A stretch of 64,000 nt of DNA from Flabesymbios commensalis (taxonomy: Eukaryota > Annelida > Polychaeta > Terebellida > Flabelligeridae). This document shows positions 12,351-23,650 of this stretch, one piece after another. The position numbers were made by a program, and so were the translations under genes. The notes beneath the pieces are model-generated. The model saw only the letters and a program-made list of their open reading frames with translations, made no database searches and was not told the origin of the DNA. The stretch is from assembly GCA_964017125.1 (NCBI GenBank), contig OZ024908.1:65573993-65637992 (forward strand), given 5' to 3'. How positions within the stretch are numbered: position 1 is the stretch's first letter; every line of letters begins with the position of its first letter.

Positions 12351-12670
12351 GGCTTGTTACACACAGAATATGTTTATTTCGAATTAAATATTAAATGCTT
12401 CTGCACTAAGACGTGGGCCTGTGCATGGGCCCCGAGGGTCCGTATCACGAGCGACTGTGGATGATCTCTCGATCGATGTACATGCCTGTCCACTCTTCTG
12501 ATAATCCCCTGGAAATATGATAATTAAGTGTTTTTTTATGTGGATATTACATAATATTATCAAAACTAACCAATAATAAGCGAGGTCAAGTATGTGTGTA
12601 GGCCTATTAAATAATCTATCCTATCCGATTATTATTCAGTCTACTCACATGTCAGTTATGATTTAAAGTT

Positions 12671-12808
12671 GGTGGGTCGTTATACTTCACTGAATCAAAA
12701 TATTTACGTTGCGATAGACCCACTACTGTCGAAGTTGACCTTATTGCGCATGCCTGCCTTTGTATTAGGCGCCCTAAATGTTTACTCAGCGAATCACAAC
12801 GACCCACC
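12671..12808 (+). mobile_element. 138-bp MITE with GGTGGGTCGTT ends
   Basis: Inverted ends GGTGGGTCGTTATACTTCAC and, reverse complemented, GGTGGGTCGTTGTGATTCGC. The interior contains TTGCGCATGCCTG. A related inverted sequence follows at 12895-12990. Confidence 0.75.
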
Positions 12809-12894
12809 TACACTATTCCCTCAATCCGTCTCTTCCCAGCGAACACGACCAGTAGGCCTTTCTGCATCTGCAACGCCGACCACCCAATATTAAA

Positions 12895-12990
12895 GTAGGC
12901 GAGTCGTCACTATTTACTGAACACATGTCGTAGGACCACCCGCATGCGCAGTATGGTTCTAAGGTTGGGGTCGTCAAGGTAAATATTATT
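12895..12990 (-). mobile_element. Related inverted partner of the 138-bp MITE
   Basis: Read on the minus strand this gives 'atatttaccttgacgacccc ... ctgcgcatgcgg ... cagtaaatagtgacgactcgcc', matching the order of motifs in 12671-12808. Two diverged copies thus sit head to head about 90 bp apart. Confidence 0.6.
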
Positions 12991-13132
12991 GATAAGTGAG
13001 CGAAACTTCTCAGCTGGTTTAGTATATAGCCTACTAGCTTTGACATACTGTCTTCTAATTTTGGCCACTATACCGCTATGGTGGGGACGCTCGGAGCTTA
13101 TATTTTACCGTGATATTTTCCCTAAATTATTC

Positions 13133-13339
13133 TCAACCCTTTCAGTGCGGGGACCGTCTATAGACGTAAACGACCCCCGCACTGAAGGAATTAGCAAATT
13201 GTAATGACCATAGACCCATAACATAGATATTCAAATGAAGCAGAAAAAGCTAACTAAGCTATTTGTGAAGATTTCAAATTGGAACAACTCTTTGGTCTCC
13301 ATGGTTGATACGCAAATATTTCAGCATTGTAAGTGTTAA
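13133..13339 (-). mobile_element. MITE family P, copy 2
   Basis: Reverse-orientation relative of 1587-1860 and 48329-48592: it carries the CGTCTATAGACG palindrome at the left, then the 'acatagatattcaaatgaag', 'gctaactaagc' and 'ggtctccatgg' blocks in inverted order. The left end is AACCCTTTCAGTGCGG and the right end is 'gcattgtaagtgttaa', a worn form of TTAACCCTTACAACACTG. Confidence 0.75.
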
Positions 13340-15099
13340 ACCATCTAGACATTAATAAATTCATATTTATTTTGCCAACGTTCTAAGGTATGTGGGCTAT
13401 CAAAAGTGAATATTTTTAATCAGTTAGTGAAACGTCTGACCTGTTTTCAACTAGGCAATGTTGATGAGTTGAATCAGATTTTAGTCCTAAAGTATATTTT
13501 TTTTATATCACTCCATGGCGATGACTTTTTCCTGAGGTCACATAGTGAGCGCACGACATTAATGCAATACATGTTTCAAATTACTCTTATCATTATTACA
13601 TTTAGTTATAAACAAAAAAATACATATTTCTGAATTAATTTATACTATTCGCCTTCTGTTTTATGAGTAGGCCCATGGTTTATCCTCTTCCAGTCTGTGA
13701 CGACTATGCGTTTCTGAGGGTAGTAACAATCTGTTCAATTTGTCCTTGTATTAAAACTGATTAAGGCAAAGAGAACACTATTATCATCGGTTGTTTAAAT
13801 TAAGTTATTATCGCCTTTATCCAAGGTACCATTTATGATTTACCAAAAAGTTTTAAAATAGCATTATGTTTATACTTATTTATAATAATATTTGAGGAAC
13901 TATAGAATGTATGGTGAATTTGTTTTTTTTCCAAAAAGTCGAAAATACATTGTGAACGCTTAATCCCAAGTACCGCTAGTCCGTATTCCTCATACTTTTG
14001 TATGTAGGCACTTACCTGCCTGATGAGTACGAAATGAAAAGGTTTTGATCATAGCGCAATGATTTTTAGTGATTGTCAATTAAAATACTTGGCAGAGATG
14101 CATTCATTTTCGCCTCATAGCGAAAACACATCTTATTTTCCTATCAACAAGGGCTCAGGGGCACATATTTTCTGTATTTTACTTCTGTGTACATATACTA
14201 GTATTCTATTGGGTGGCGAAAAGTGTAGGGGGTAGGCCTACTATCCTGTTTAATTAATACAAATGGAAGTATTAGAATTTAGTGCTTTGTTTACAATTGT
14301 CCTGGAACGATATTATGGTAGTTGGTATAGCTACTAGAGAATTTGATAATGTACAGACAAGAAGTAGGTAATCCTTTTGGGGATAACTTTTGTGTTACTT
14401 TGCGACCATGTGAACACATTCAATTATAAAGTTAATGATGAGATAATAATAATTACAAATGTTGCAATTGCATTTTTTAATTTTTAAACATGAAGAAAAT
14501 CTTATCACACATAAAATAATGTAGATATTGTTTATGTTTCTTATACAGATAAAACAAAAATAGCCAGTGACTTTGAGTGTTCATATAGAGTGTCCATATA
14601 TATTCTTCTAAAACCACTGGCGTCTCGCTGAAAATAAAATATTGAGTGGATCAATGAAACATTAATACTTTTTTTAATATGTTCTATTCGTGGTGATTAA
14701 ATTCGAAGTTGCATTTAATATGTTGATAATTTTTTTTACAATATAATAACTACAAGAACTTAAATATTTGTTGGGTAACACATAAATTAGGTAGATAGTC
14801 ATACCTACATGTATCTCTCATACATTACTGTATCATCTGTACACGGGGCAATCGTGTCTCCAGGAGAATGATCTAAAAATTGTATTGCTGTACCTTTATC
14901 CTGTACAAAGAAAACAAAAACAAATATCACTATAGCACAATTTAATCATTACGACAACGAAATTCTGCTACGTAGGTGTACTGTGTAGCAACAACGAGTT
15001 ATGTTCTAGCGCTCATAGCGAGCATTTTGCACCAGATATACTGTAGATTAACTTGCTCAGACATGTTGAAATAACCCTGCTGCTTTTCTGAGGTTTAAA
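13340..15099. other. AT-rich unique sequence, nothing recognised
   Basis: Single small open frames (for example 13406-13633) do not resemble known proteins. No tandem or inverted repeat stands out. Confidence 0.5.
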
Positions 15100-16084
15100 T
15101 AAGAAGTGTTGGAATAGTTATTTAACCCAATGATTTGGTGTGGATTAAATACGAAAATATTTCTATAACCAGCTGTTTTTCCTGTAGGTTAAATTAGGTT
15201 AAAATAGTTTAATAGCCCAGGTAATTTTCTGTAGGTTAAATTAGAAGGTTGGGATAGTTATCTAGCCCGGTGTATTTGTTGTGGATTAAATATGAAGATT
15301 GGAAAATTGTTCTGAAACCCAGCTGTTTTTCTGTGTGTTAAATAAGAAGGTTTTAATATTATAAAACCCAGGTGCATTGTAGTGGTCTAAATAAGGTTAA
15401 ACTATGTCTGGATTCTTTATTATGTGTAGGCATAAAGAAGAGTGGAATTGTTGTTTAGCCCGGGTTGTTTTCTGTGGGCTAAATAAATATGTCGGTTGAA
15501 AAGCTATAAAACCTACTTGTATTGCTTGGGTTAAATAGATTTTATGTGGTCTGGAAGCTACAAAGGTTGAAATAAGTATATACAATGTAGTCTGGGTTAT
15601 TAATTGCGGGTTAAATAAGAAGGTTGGAATTGTTATTTAGCCTGGGTTGTTTGATGTGGAAATAGTTATTTAGCCTGGATGCTTTGTTGTGGGTTGAATA
15701 AGGACATAGGTTGACATAGTTATTTATTCACGGTGATTTGATGTGGGTTGAAGACGAAGATTGAAATAGTTCTATAACCCACTTGTTTTATATGGGTTAT
15801 ATAAGAAGGTTTGTTTTGTTATTTAGCCTGGGATGTTTTCTGTGGGTTAAATATGTCGGTTGAAAAGTTATAGGCCTAAAACCTACTTGCTTTTATTTGG
15901 GGTGAATAGAAAGTTCAAATAGTCAAATAGCCCAGTAGGTGATTTTCTGTAGGCTAAATAAGAAGGTTGGGATAGTTATCTAACCTGGTGGATTTGGTGT
16001 GGATAAAATATCAAGGTTGAGATAGTTCCATATTACCCAGCTGCTTTTCGGTGGGTTAAATGGGAATGTTGTAAACGTTTATAA

Positions 16085-16385
16085 CATTGTGAGAAATGTT
16101 TTTATCTGGTTATCATGGGGAAAAAATTTTAGGATAGCAAATTATTATTGAAAATGGGGTGTACATGTGAACTGGTATAAATATAATGTGACGAAATCTG
16201 TGACGTTCATCACAGTAACGCCCCATTTACACAATTGTTATCCCCACTTAGCGAGAAATAGAAATATTTCAAATAAAAAAAATAATTTGAACATGTTTAA
16301 AACTAAAAAAAAAAAAATTTAAACAGTTTTAATATGTAGAGTAACACAAATAGAACATATTATTTTTTCAATCTGGGTACCTTTA
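16085..16385 (+). repeat. Non-satellite block inside array, copy 1
   Basis: About 300 bp unrelated to the 60-bp unit, beginning 'cattgtgagaaatg' and ending 'caatctgggtacctttaaat'. It contains TGTGACGTTCATCACA and nearly matches 17157-17491, showing the array duplicated in ~1.1-kb pieces after the block was in place. Confidence 0.85.
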
Positions 16386-17156
16386 AATATGTCGGTTGAA
16401 AAGTTATAGGCCTAAAACCTACTTGCTTTTATTTGGGGTGAATAGAAGGTTCAAATAGTTAAATAGCCCAGTATGGGATTTTATGTGGGCTAAATAAGAA
16501 GGTTGAGATAGTTATCTAACCCGGTGGATTTGGTGTGGATAAAATATCAAGGTAGAGATATGTATATATTACCCAGCTGCTTTACTGTGGGTTAAATGGG
16601 AATGTTGTAAATGTTTATAACCCAGATGCTTTGTTGCGGGCTAAATACGAAGGTTGAAATAGGTAAATAATCTGGGTTATTGATTGCGGGTTAAATAAGA
16701 AGGTTGAAATTGTTATTTAGCCCTGGTTGTTTAGTGTGGAAATAGTTATTTAGCCTGTATGTTTTGTCGTGTATTAAATAAGTACATAGGTTGACATAGT
16801 TATTTATTCACGGTGATTTGATGTGGGTTAAAGACGAAGATTGAAATAGCTCTATAACGCACTTGTTTTATGTGGGTTATATAAAAAAGTTTATATTGTC
16901 ACTTAGCCCGGGATGTTTCTGTGGGTTAAATATGTCGGTTGAAAAGATATAAAACCTACTACCTTTTATTTTGGTTAAATAGAAGGTTCAAATAGTTAAA
17001 TAGCCCAGTAGATGATTTTCTGTGGGCTAAATAAGAAGGTTGGGATGGTTATCTAACCCGGTGGATTTGGTGAGGATAAAATATCAAGGTTGAGATAGTT
17101 CCATATTACCTAGCTGCTTTTCGGTGGGTTAAATGGGAATGTTGTAAACGTTTATA

Positions 17157-17491
17157 ACATTGTGAGAAATGTTTTTTATCTGGTTATCATGGGAACAAAA
17201 ATTTCAGGATAGCAAATTATTATTGAAAATGGGGTGTACATGTGAACTGGTACTCTTAATGTTACCATAAATGAACATTTGTGTAAATATAATGTGACGA
17301 AATCTGTGACGTTCATCACAGAAACGCCCCATTTACACAATTGTTATCCCCATTTAGCGAGAAATAGAGATATATCAAATGAAAATAATAATTTGAACAT
17401 GTTTAAAACTAAAAAAAAATCAAATTTAGACAGTTTTAATATGTAGAGTAACACAAATAGAACATATTATTTTTTCAATCTGGGTACCTTT
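17157..17491 (+). repeat. Non-satellite block inside array, copy 2
   Basis: Second copy of the block at 16085-16385. It retains about 30 bp ('ctcttaatgttaccataaat' region) that copy 1 lacks, so copy 1 carries a deletion or copy 2 an insertion. Confidence 0.85.
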
Positions 17492-18545
17492 AAATATGTC
17501 GGTTGAAAAGTTATAGGCCTAAAACCTACTTGCTTTATTTGGGGTGAATAGAAGGTTCAAATAGTTAAATAGCCCAGTAGGTGATTTTCTGTGGGCTAAA
17601 TAAGAAGGTTGGGATAGTTATCTAACCCGGTGGATTTGGTGTGGATAAAATATCAAGGTTGAGATAGGTATATATTACCCAGCTGCTTTTCTGTGGGTTA
17701 AATGTGAATGTTGTAAATGTTTATAACCCAGATGCTTTGTTGTGGGCTAAATACGAAGGTTGAAATAGGCATATAATCCGGGTTATTGATTGCGGGTTAA
17801 ATAAGAAGGTTGAAATTGTTATTTAGCCCTGGTTGTTTGGTGTGGAAATAGTTATTTAGCCTGTATGTTTTGTTGTGTATTAAGTAAGTACATAGGTTGA
17901 TTTAGTTATTTATTCATGGTGATTTGTTGTGGGTTAAAGACGAAGATTGAAATAGCTCTAAAACCCACTTGTTTTATGAGGGTTATATAAGAAGGTTTGT
18001 ATTGTTACTTAGCCCGGGATGTTTCTGTGGGTTAAATATGTCGGTTGAAAAGATATAAAACCTACTACCTTTTATTTGGGTTAAATAGAAGGTTCAAATA
18101 GTTAAATAGCCCAGTATGTAATTTTCTGTGGGCTAAATAAGAAGGTTAGGATAGTTATCTAGCCCGGTGGAGTTTGTGTGGATGAAATATGAAGGTTGAG
18201 ATAGTACTATATTACCCAGCTGCTTTTCTGTGGGTTAAATAAGAAGGCTGTAAACCTATAACCCAGATGCTTTGTCTGTGGGCTAAATACGAAGGTTAAA
18301 ATAGGTATATAGTCTGGATTCTTAATTGCGGGTTAAATAAAAAGGTTGGAATCGTTATTTAGCCCGGGTTGTTTGGTGTGGAAATAGTTGTTTAGCCTGG
18401 ATGCTTTGTTGTGGGCTAAATAAGTAGGCCACATATTATTCCGGGTGATTTTATGTGGGTTGAAGACGAAGAATGAAATAGCTTTATGACCCACTTGTTT
18501 TCATGTGGGTTATATCAGAAAGTTTTTACTGCTATTTAGCCCAGG

Positions 18546-18725
18546 TTGTTTTTCAGGATTTGAAAAAACGTGGGGGGGGGCTTGGTGCCGGCCCTCAAGT
18601 TTTTTGTTGGTATGCTAAGGCCAGTTTAGGTCGCTTTTTAAAATAATGTGTCGAAAAAAACGGGGCCGTCCCCCCTCCCCCGCCTGGACCTGCGGCCGAC
18701 ATTCCCCGTCATTAAGTTGACCATA
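18546..18725. repeat. G-tract/C-tract low-complexity segment
   Basis: A run of G near 18571 and C-rich 'gtcccccctcccccgcc' near 18668 flank a short 'ggccctcaagttttttgt' segment. This is a common marine-invertebrate style of dispersed low-complexity repeat, judged from general experience. Confidence 0.45.
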
Positions 18726-18807
18726 GATTTACCCAATGTTGGTTTAATGTTGGCCCAGTGTCGTAGACGGTGGACCAACAATAAAGGAACCTTGGGTAAA
18801 TGTCCCA
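18726..18807. mobile_element. 110-bp palindromic element, partial copy
   Basis: Centre GTCGTAGACGGTGG with inverted flanks ACCCAATGTTGGTTTAATG and 'ttgggtaaatgtcccag'. It is the same family as 22811-23166, 50757-51063 and others. The outer 'cccagcaaacac' end is present only on one side. Confidence 0.75.
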
Positions 18808-19639
18808 GATACTAAGCAATGTAAAATGCACAGCGGACGTCGTAATCAAACCTGTTGCGACTACTGTTTGTATGGAAATTTAGCATAAATCAAATGCGGC
18901 CACGGACGATAATACGTGTAGTTGCCAATGCACATATATTTGGTAGTAATCTAGCTTTCATATCTTTTGTAAATGTTGCAAGCGATAATAGTTGTCAGGA
19001 GTCAGGGATATATTTACATTTGTACAAGTTTATTTTTACGCGGCATAACTTACCTGTTCATTTTGATAAGGTCTTGGTGTAGGCTATTCAGTTCCGTGAA
19101 TGAGCGCCAAAAACAAACATTGACATCAGGGCATTGAAAGAACGATTTTGATTGGTTGTCATTGTCGGGTTAAATAAAGATTTTAATCTTCTTGCACACC
19201 CCGTGACGGGGTAAATAGACACTTCTATTAAATAATGATATAAACTTCTGTGAGGCGAACTCCAATTGAACAATTTAACTAATTTTACAATAGTCAATAC
19301 CTCCGGCCAATACCTGGCCCGAGCACCTTCCGAATTTCTTGGTAAATGTCTAAGAGTATAATTGTCAAAATCACAAAATATTCATGCGATATGTGTACCA
19401 TGTGTACTATGTGTACTATGTCTTCAAAAGTAGTATCGTGATTATAGGGGTTTTGTCACGTTAAAAAACTTGACAAGACCCCTAAATGCCACAGTGCACA
19501 GGCCAATATTCTTTAGATACCAATATACACAAATTATATTTTTATTGAACCACTGTTTGCTATAATTTAATTTAGTTGTAAGTCAAATTTCCTAGTCATT
19601 AGTATGTATTTTAACTATTTCTTTAACTATAGTTCGAGC
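18808..19639. other. Unique AT-rich sequence, no gene seen
   Basis: Contains one CCCCGTGACGGGG palindrome (about 19198) and a small inverted pair around 'ttttgtcacgttaaaaaact'. Nothing else is supported. Confidence 0.45.
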
Positions 19640-20185
19640 ATACTCAATATGTGTTGTGGTATTTTCAAGTGTTTTTACCGCATAAGTACCAGTTACTTAT
19701 TCAAGCACGAATAAGGAATAAATAACCAGTTACTTATTCCTTATTCAAAACCGAATAAGTAGCAAGACTTGTACTATTCTTTGAGCGTCCGATTGGTGTT
19801 TAACTCTTTTATCTCCTAAAATTGCAAGTATTTGAACGTTTTTTGTGGAGTTTTAGGGTATTCTAGATGTCTTTCGTATTCTAAAGGGGTTTTCACAGTA
19901 TAAGTACCATTTATTTATTCAAATGCGAATAGGTAATAGGGAATAAGTAACCAGTTACTTATTCCTTATTCAAAACCTAATTAGTAGCAAGACTTGTACT
20001 ACTCTTTCTGCGATCAAATTGGTGTTTTACACTTTTCTCACCTAAAATTACAAGTATATGAACGTATTTTGTCGAGTTTGAGCGTATTCTAGATGTGTTT
20101 TGGTATCTTCAAGTGTTTTTACCGCATAAGTACCAATTACTTTTTCAAAAGCAAATAAGGAATAAGTAGCCAGCTACTTATCACC
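19640..20185 (-). repeat. TTACTTATTCC satellite block 2 (inverted)
   Basis: About 2.5 units of 218-226 bp (the TAAGTACCA marker at 19683, 19901 and 20127). They read as the reverse complement of the block at 2840-3780, including 'tattctagatgt' and 'caagacttgtac'. Confidence 0.85.
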
Positions 20186-20528
20186 CACCCTGATTATTGT
20201 GTGATCAAAATCTGCTGAATGCAGCTTGAAACATCGCAATTGTTTCACCCTAAGTTCCAAAGTGAGTAAAATCTAACCACTTTCTATATGAATCTTGGAA
20301 CCATGATGAACATATTCTCTCCCACAGGTATATAATTATCAATGTCGTAAACCCATTTCTGGCAATTTTTATTTCATTTGATTTTATTAATAAACTTTAC
20401 AAAGTTAGAAATATAAATTTATTTTGAAAAGTCACAAATCATCTTGCTCCAGTAAAAAAATGGTTAATGATTGGCAAAGCACAAACTGATCCATAGAAGG
20501 GGTGTTTCAGCAGCCATTTTACATATGT

Positions 20529-20752
20529 CTCGGAGGTAAATTGATCCAAGTCGAAATGTACCTATATAAACTAGCAAAGTAGCAATTTTGAAAGTGACAA
20601 ATATATATTTTGTTTAATAAGTCTCGCAATTTTAAACGAATAGCTTAGATATTTTAGTATAATTATTATTTCCTATAATATTATTTAACTTTCCCAAAAT
20701 AAAATAAACAGATAAAATCGAATCTTGGACTTGGATCACTTTACCTCTGAGC
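20529..20752. mobile_element. 224-bp MITE with CTCGGAGGTAAA ends
   Basis: Left end CTCGGAGGTAAATTGATCC and right end GGATCACTTTACCTCTGAG are inverted repeats of about 27 bp with few mismatches. The interior is AT-rich and noncoding. No other copy was noticed in the window. Confidence 0.8.
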
Positions 20753-20852
20753 TATTCATTATTTACCTGAATTACTAAGACCACCGAATACTGAAATGCC
20801 TACTTTTGAAATTACTGTGCATGGTAGGCCTATAATTGAATTGGTTGAAGGT

Positions 20853-21104
20853 TTAACCCTTTAAGCCCTCACGATGCATTAAAGCCTCATTTTACATCCC
20901 TGAAAACAGACTTATTTTTCTAACAACTGGGGGTTTTAGAAATAAATTTCCATGAGACTAGTTTACCAATAAATGACAATTTTCTTTTAATTTGTCACCC
21001 AATTTTTCATCTTCATTCACTACAAGTCGAGCAAAATGCGACAGCAATTTGCGGCTTGTAGCGGATGAAGATGACAATGGTAAATTCAGGCTTGTAAGGG
21101 TTAA
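20853..21104. mobile_element. 252-bp TTAA-flanked MITE
   Basis: Ends are TTAACCCTTTAAGCC and, inverted, GGCTTGTAAGGGTTAA. Inside, 'catcttcattcactacaag' and 'cttgtagcggatgaagatg' (about 21009-21073) form a hairpin. This resembles the other CCCTT...AAGGG elements here in plan but not in sequence. Confidence 0.8.
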
Positions 21105-21189
21105 ATGGCGGAAAGGCATGCGGACCAAACGAGCTCCCGAATTAGAATCTGAAGAATGCTCATGCTGTCAACTAAAAATATATCCCTTC

Positions 21190-22370
21190 TGAAAATTATA
21201 TTTGATCAATCTCTCAGGACAGGCAAATTACCAGAGGCTAATGCTGCTCATGTCTTCACATGTGACTGTACCAAATTATTCGAACACATCATTTGTAAAC
21301 AAAGTATGTCATTTAAAAAAACAAGACGCAATCAGATGTCGTTGTTTTATATTTTAGTAAGGCTTTATTGTCTCCCACCAAAGCTCCTCAAACAAACCTG
21401 ATTATTACAGAATTCGGGTAAAAATCAAGATTCGAGTTTCAACCCCTCGAAACGCTACAATACAAAATTCGAGTTTCAACCCCTCGAAATGTTTAGTCCC
21501 CAGGTTTACAGACTAAAATATATATATAAAAAAAATGGAATTCCAATACAACAAAAAAGGTGAAAAAAACTGACCAACGTTTTTTCAATACCAAACTTTG
21601 GTGTTTGACTAAGCGCGATCCTGGAATGGGAGGCCCACGAAAACAAAAAATTCGGGTAAAGCAGACTCCGCTCTGGGCTTCCATCAAAGGAACCTGAAGG
21701 CATTCCATCTAGATTAAGGGTGACTGCCTATTTCTCCCTGGTCAGGTGATATGTATAATGTTCGTTAGCAGTTTGCGACCCCTCCAGACAAAACGACATT
21801 GACATATTAGAAAAAAAAATCAATGATTAACATCTATATTTGTCACCCAATATTATAAACAAACAAACATTGTGACATCTATCCTTCAGAACCAATGTGC
21901 TGGACTGACTTGAACAAGACGGAAAAAAGACTGTTTGTATGTTCGCATTATTGTAAGTGAGCTAATTTAAATGACTTTTAATGCTCAGCAGACAAAAAAC
22001 AAGTGGTTTTCATTTTTTATTAGCACATTAAGTACCACTTTTTAAACTTCAAAGTTTTAAACACTTGTTAAAGATAAAATATGACATCAATCAGCAATAT
22101 TTAAAAACAGTTGACCTCCATTTTGTCAAATCTGAATAATTTTCATTCACTTGAAGTTGTGGATCGCGTCAGGGAGACAGAATTTCAAGTGAATTAATGC
22201 TCAGCAGACAAAAAACAAGTGGATGGCACAATCTGGCCGATAAACAGATCAGACCTAACACCATCCTAGGACAAAATTATTTTATCTTAATGAAATTCTC
22301 CACCGGCAGCTACAATGGAATAAAAAACAGTGGCAGCTTTCAGTATTCAGTTGGACGACTAAGTCTATAT
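21190..22370 (+). pseudogene. LINE (non-LTR retrotransposon) fragment, reverse transcriptase
   Basis: Three recognisable parts lie in order on the plus strand. At 21195-21260 the peptide IIFDQSLRTGKLPE, and at 21270-21310 KLFEHIICKQSM, match the N-terminal side of the reverse-transcriptase domain of CR1/L2/Jockey-type LINEs. The RT catalytic core (with the YADD box) is not found, so it is deleted or unrecognisable. At 21650-21800 and 22195-22360 the sequence parallels the C-terminal region of the better-preserved copy at 39125-39745 (KEPEGIPS..., 'DPSRQNDIDIL', then a worn RRTRGGHN...DWNSLP region). Stops and frame changes are frequent, and between the last two parts sits an inserted MITE H copy (22007-22193). 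The copy is dead. Two direct 'aattcgagtttcaacccctc' repeats at about 21434 and 21466 lie in the non-matching middle. Confidence 0.75.
22007..22193 (+). mobile_element. MITE family H, truncated copy in LINE, 29-bp flanking repeat
   Basis: Matches the interior of 36983-37223 from 'ttttcattttttattagcac' to the CACTTGAAGTTGTG hairpin, but lacks both TTAA ends. It is bounded by an identical 29-bp direct repeat (21978-22006 and 22194-22222), which is LINE sequence. That is far longer than a 4-bp TTAA duplication, so it probably arrived by repair or gene conversion rather than ordinary transposition. Confidence 0.75.
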
Positions 22371-22433
22371 GCGGACAGCCGTTTAAAGCCATATCCTTGT
22401 GCTCCATTCATTCGGTTGCTGCCTAATATCTGA

Positions 22434-22810
22434 TTATTCTTGAACCGAACGATCTTGATAATATTATCACCCTGTGTGTTGCGCATGAGAATAGCACATA
22501 TATTTTTAATTAATTCTGCATGCAGACCTATTGTCAATATATTATAGGATATGCTATATATATTCACATACAATACTTCTTTATTGTCACGATTAATAAA
22601 CGGAAATCATGACCTTTTCTTGTAGCTGGTCCATATTCATTACCAACAGCTAATTAGTGAAGGTACCAAAAAATTGACCTTCTAACTTTTAATCAGTGAC
22701 AGTTTGTAGATACTGCGTTTTGGCTTTGCATGGCAGTGTAACAGCAGCAGCTGATCTCTACCGCTTATTGGCAGCTCTGTGAAAGGTGCGCGCACGCACG
22801 CTCGCCTCCA
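22434..22810. other. Unique sequence, nothing recognised
   Basis: No repeat or coding match. The end near 22780-22810 is GC-richer. Confidence 0.45.
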
Positions 22811-22919
22811 CCCAGGAGACACGAGCTGTTCACCCAATGTTGGGTTGATGTTGGTCCGATGTCGTAGACGGTGGCCTAACATTAACTCAACTTTGGGTCA
22901 ACGTTTCGTGTCTTCTGGG
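22811..22919. mobile_element. 110-bp palindromic element, cluster unit 1
   Basis: Runs from CCCAGGAGACACGAGCTGTT to CGTTTCGTGTCTTCTGGG. The two halves are imperfect reverse complements around GTCGTAGACGG, with inner blocks CACCCAATGTTGG / CTTTGGGTCAACG. Confidence 0.85.
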
Positions 22920-22936
22920 CATTTGGCATTAAGCTT

Positions 22937-23046
22937 CCCATAGCAAACACAAGAGGTTGAATCGACGTTGATTTACGTTGGTTTAACGCATTAGATGGTG
23001 GAGCAGCGTTAAATCAACATTGATTCAACATCTTGTGTCCGCTGGG
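22937..23046. mobile_element. 110-bp palindromic element, cluster unit 2
   Basis: CCCATAGCAAACACAAGAGG at the left, CATCTTGTGTCCGCTGGG at the right, centre 'cgcattagatggtgg'. Inner blocks TTGAATCGACGTTGATTTA and its inverted partner fold over nearly the whole length. Confidence 0.88.
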
Positions 23047-23056
23047 CTGGAAGCAT

Positions 23057-23166
23057 CCCAGCAAAAATTGCGACGTTGAACCAATGATGATTTACTGTTG
23101 TGCCAGCGTCGTAGCCGGTGGACCAACATTAAACTAACATTGGGTCAATACCTCGTGTTTGCTCGG
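23057..23166. mobile_element. 110-bp palindromic element, cluster unit 3
   Basis: CCCAGCAAAAATTGCGACGTTG at the left, ACCTCGTGTTTGCTCGG at the right, centre GCGTCGTAGCCGGTGG. Spacing to unit 2 is only 10 bp, and unit 2 to unit 1 is 17 bp. Confidence 0.85.
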
Positions 23167-23650
23167 ATATGACCATGTTAATATGAATATATTAAATCGT
23201 GCTTAAAATAGTGTTGACATTTGCTCACCGAATTGTATTTTTTATGAGCCAAATGATGGCGCACCAGTTTGAATCGTGTATAACATTTTCTTTATTCAAA
23301 CATCAGCTGAACATTTGTTTTCTAAGCCATTGGTGGTGGATCGGCTACTCTGATACTACAGGCCAAAACATTCACTGCTGCATAAATTACAAAAAAATCG
23401 GTTACACATGTATGTTAATAGTACATGACTGTTAAGAGGCTTATAGACTGTTATTGATCAACCACAGCTAATTATTGCCGAAGATACTATGCTTCCTAAT
23501 AAGGATCCCTCGAATTATGATCTTTGATCATCTTATAATTATCAGAATGCAGAAGATGCAAACAAATATCACTATCTTAAAAACAATGCCATGTTTATTC
23601 GCTTACAATAAAAAAGGTATGTGTCCAGCCTCATGTAAATAAGTACATAT
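23167..23650. other. Unique AT-rich sequence, nothing recognised
   Basis: One open frame (23199-23435) has no resemblance to a known protein. Confidence 0.45.

Larger units (their letters stand above)
8131..12500. mobile_element. Foldback-type element FB1
   Basis: Sequence 8143-8300 (GACAGGCATGTACATCGAT onward) is the reverse complement, with scattered mismatches, of 12350-12494. Inside each arm the order is unique segment, then the 46-bp minisatellite. The left arm has ~23 units; the right arm has only a few and is split by a nested element. The interior is a second minisatellite (9336-11110). Total length is about 4.4 kb. Arms made of tandem repeats around a small middle are the hallmark of foldback/TU-type elements (known from Drosophila FB and sea urchin TU). 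No transposase is visible, so it is presumably non-autonomous. Exact ends and target duplication are not resolved. Confidence 0.8.
15100..18545 (+). repeat. 3.4-kb minisatellite, ~60-bp unit with higher-order structure
   Basis: Dozens of units around GGGTTAAATAAGAAGGTTG, then 'aatagttatttagcccgg' and 'tgnttttctgtgggttaaat'. Marker units 'aaatatgtcggttgaaaag' recur at about 15849, 16387, 16927, 17493 and 18033, i.e. every ~540-566 bp. Units alternate between two types ('gttataggcctaaaacc' and 'gatataaaacctactacc'), so the true higher-order period is about 1.1 kb in the second half. Confidence 0.93.
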
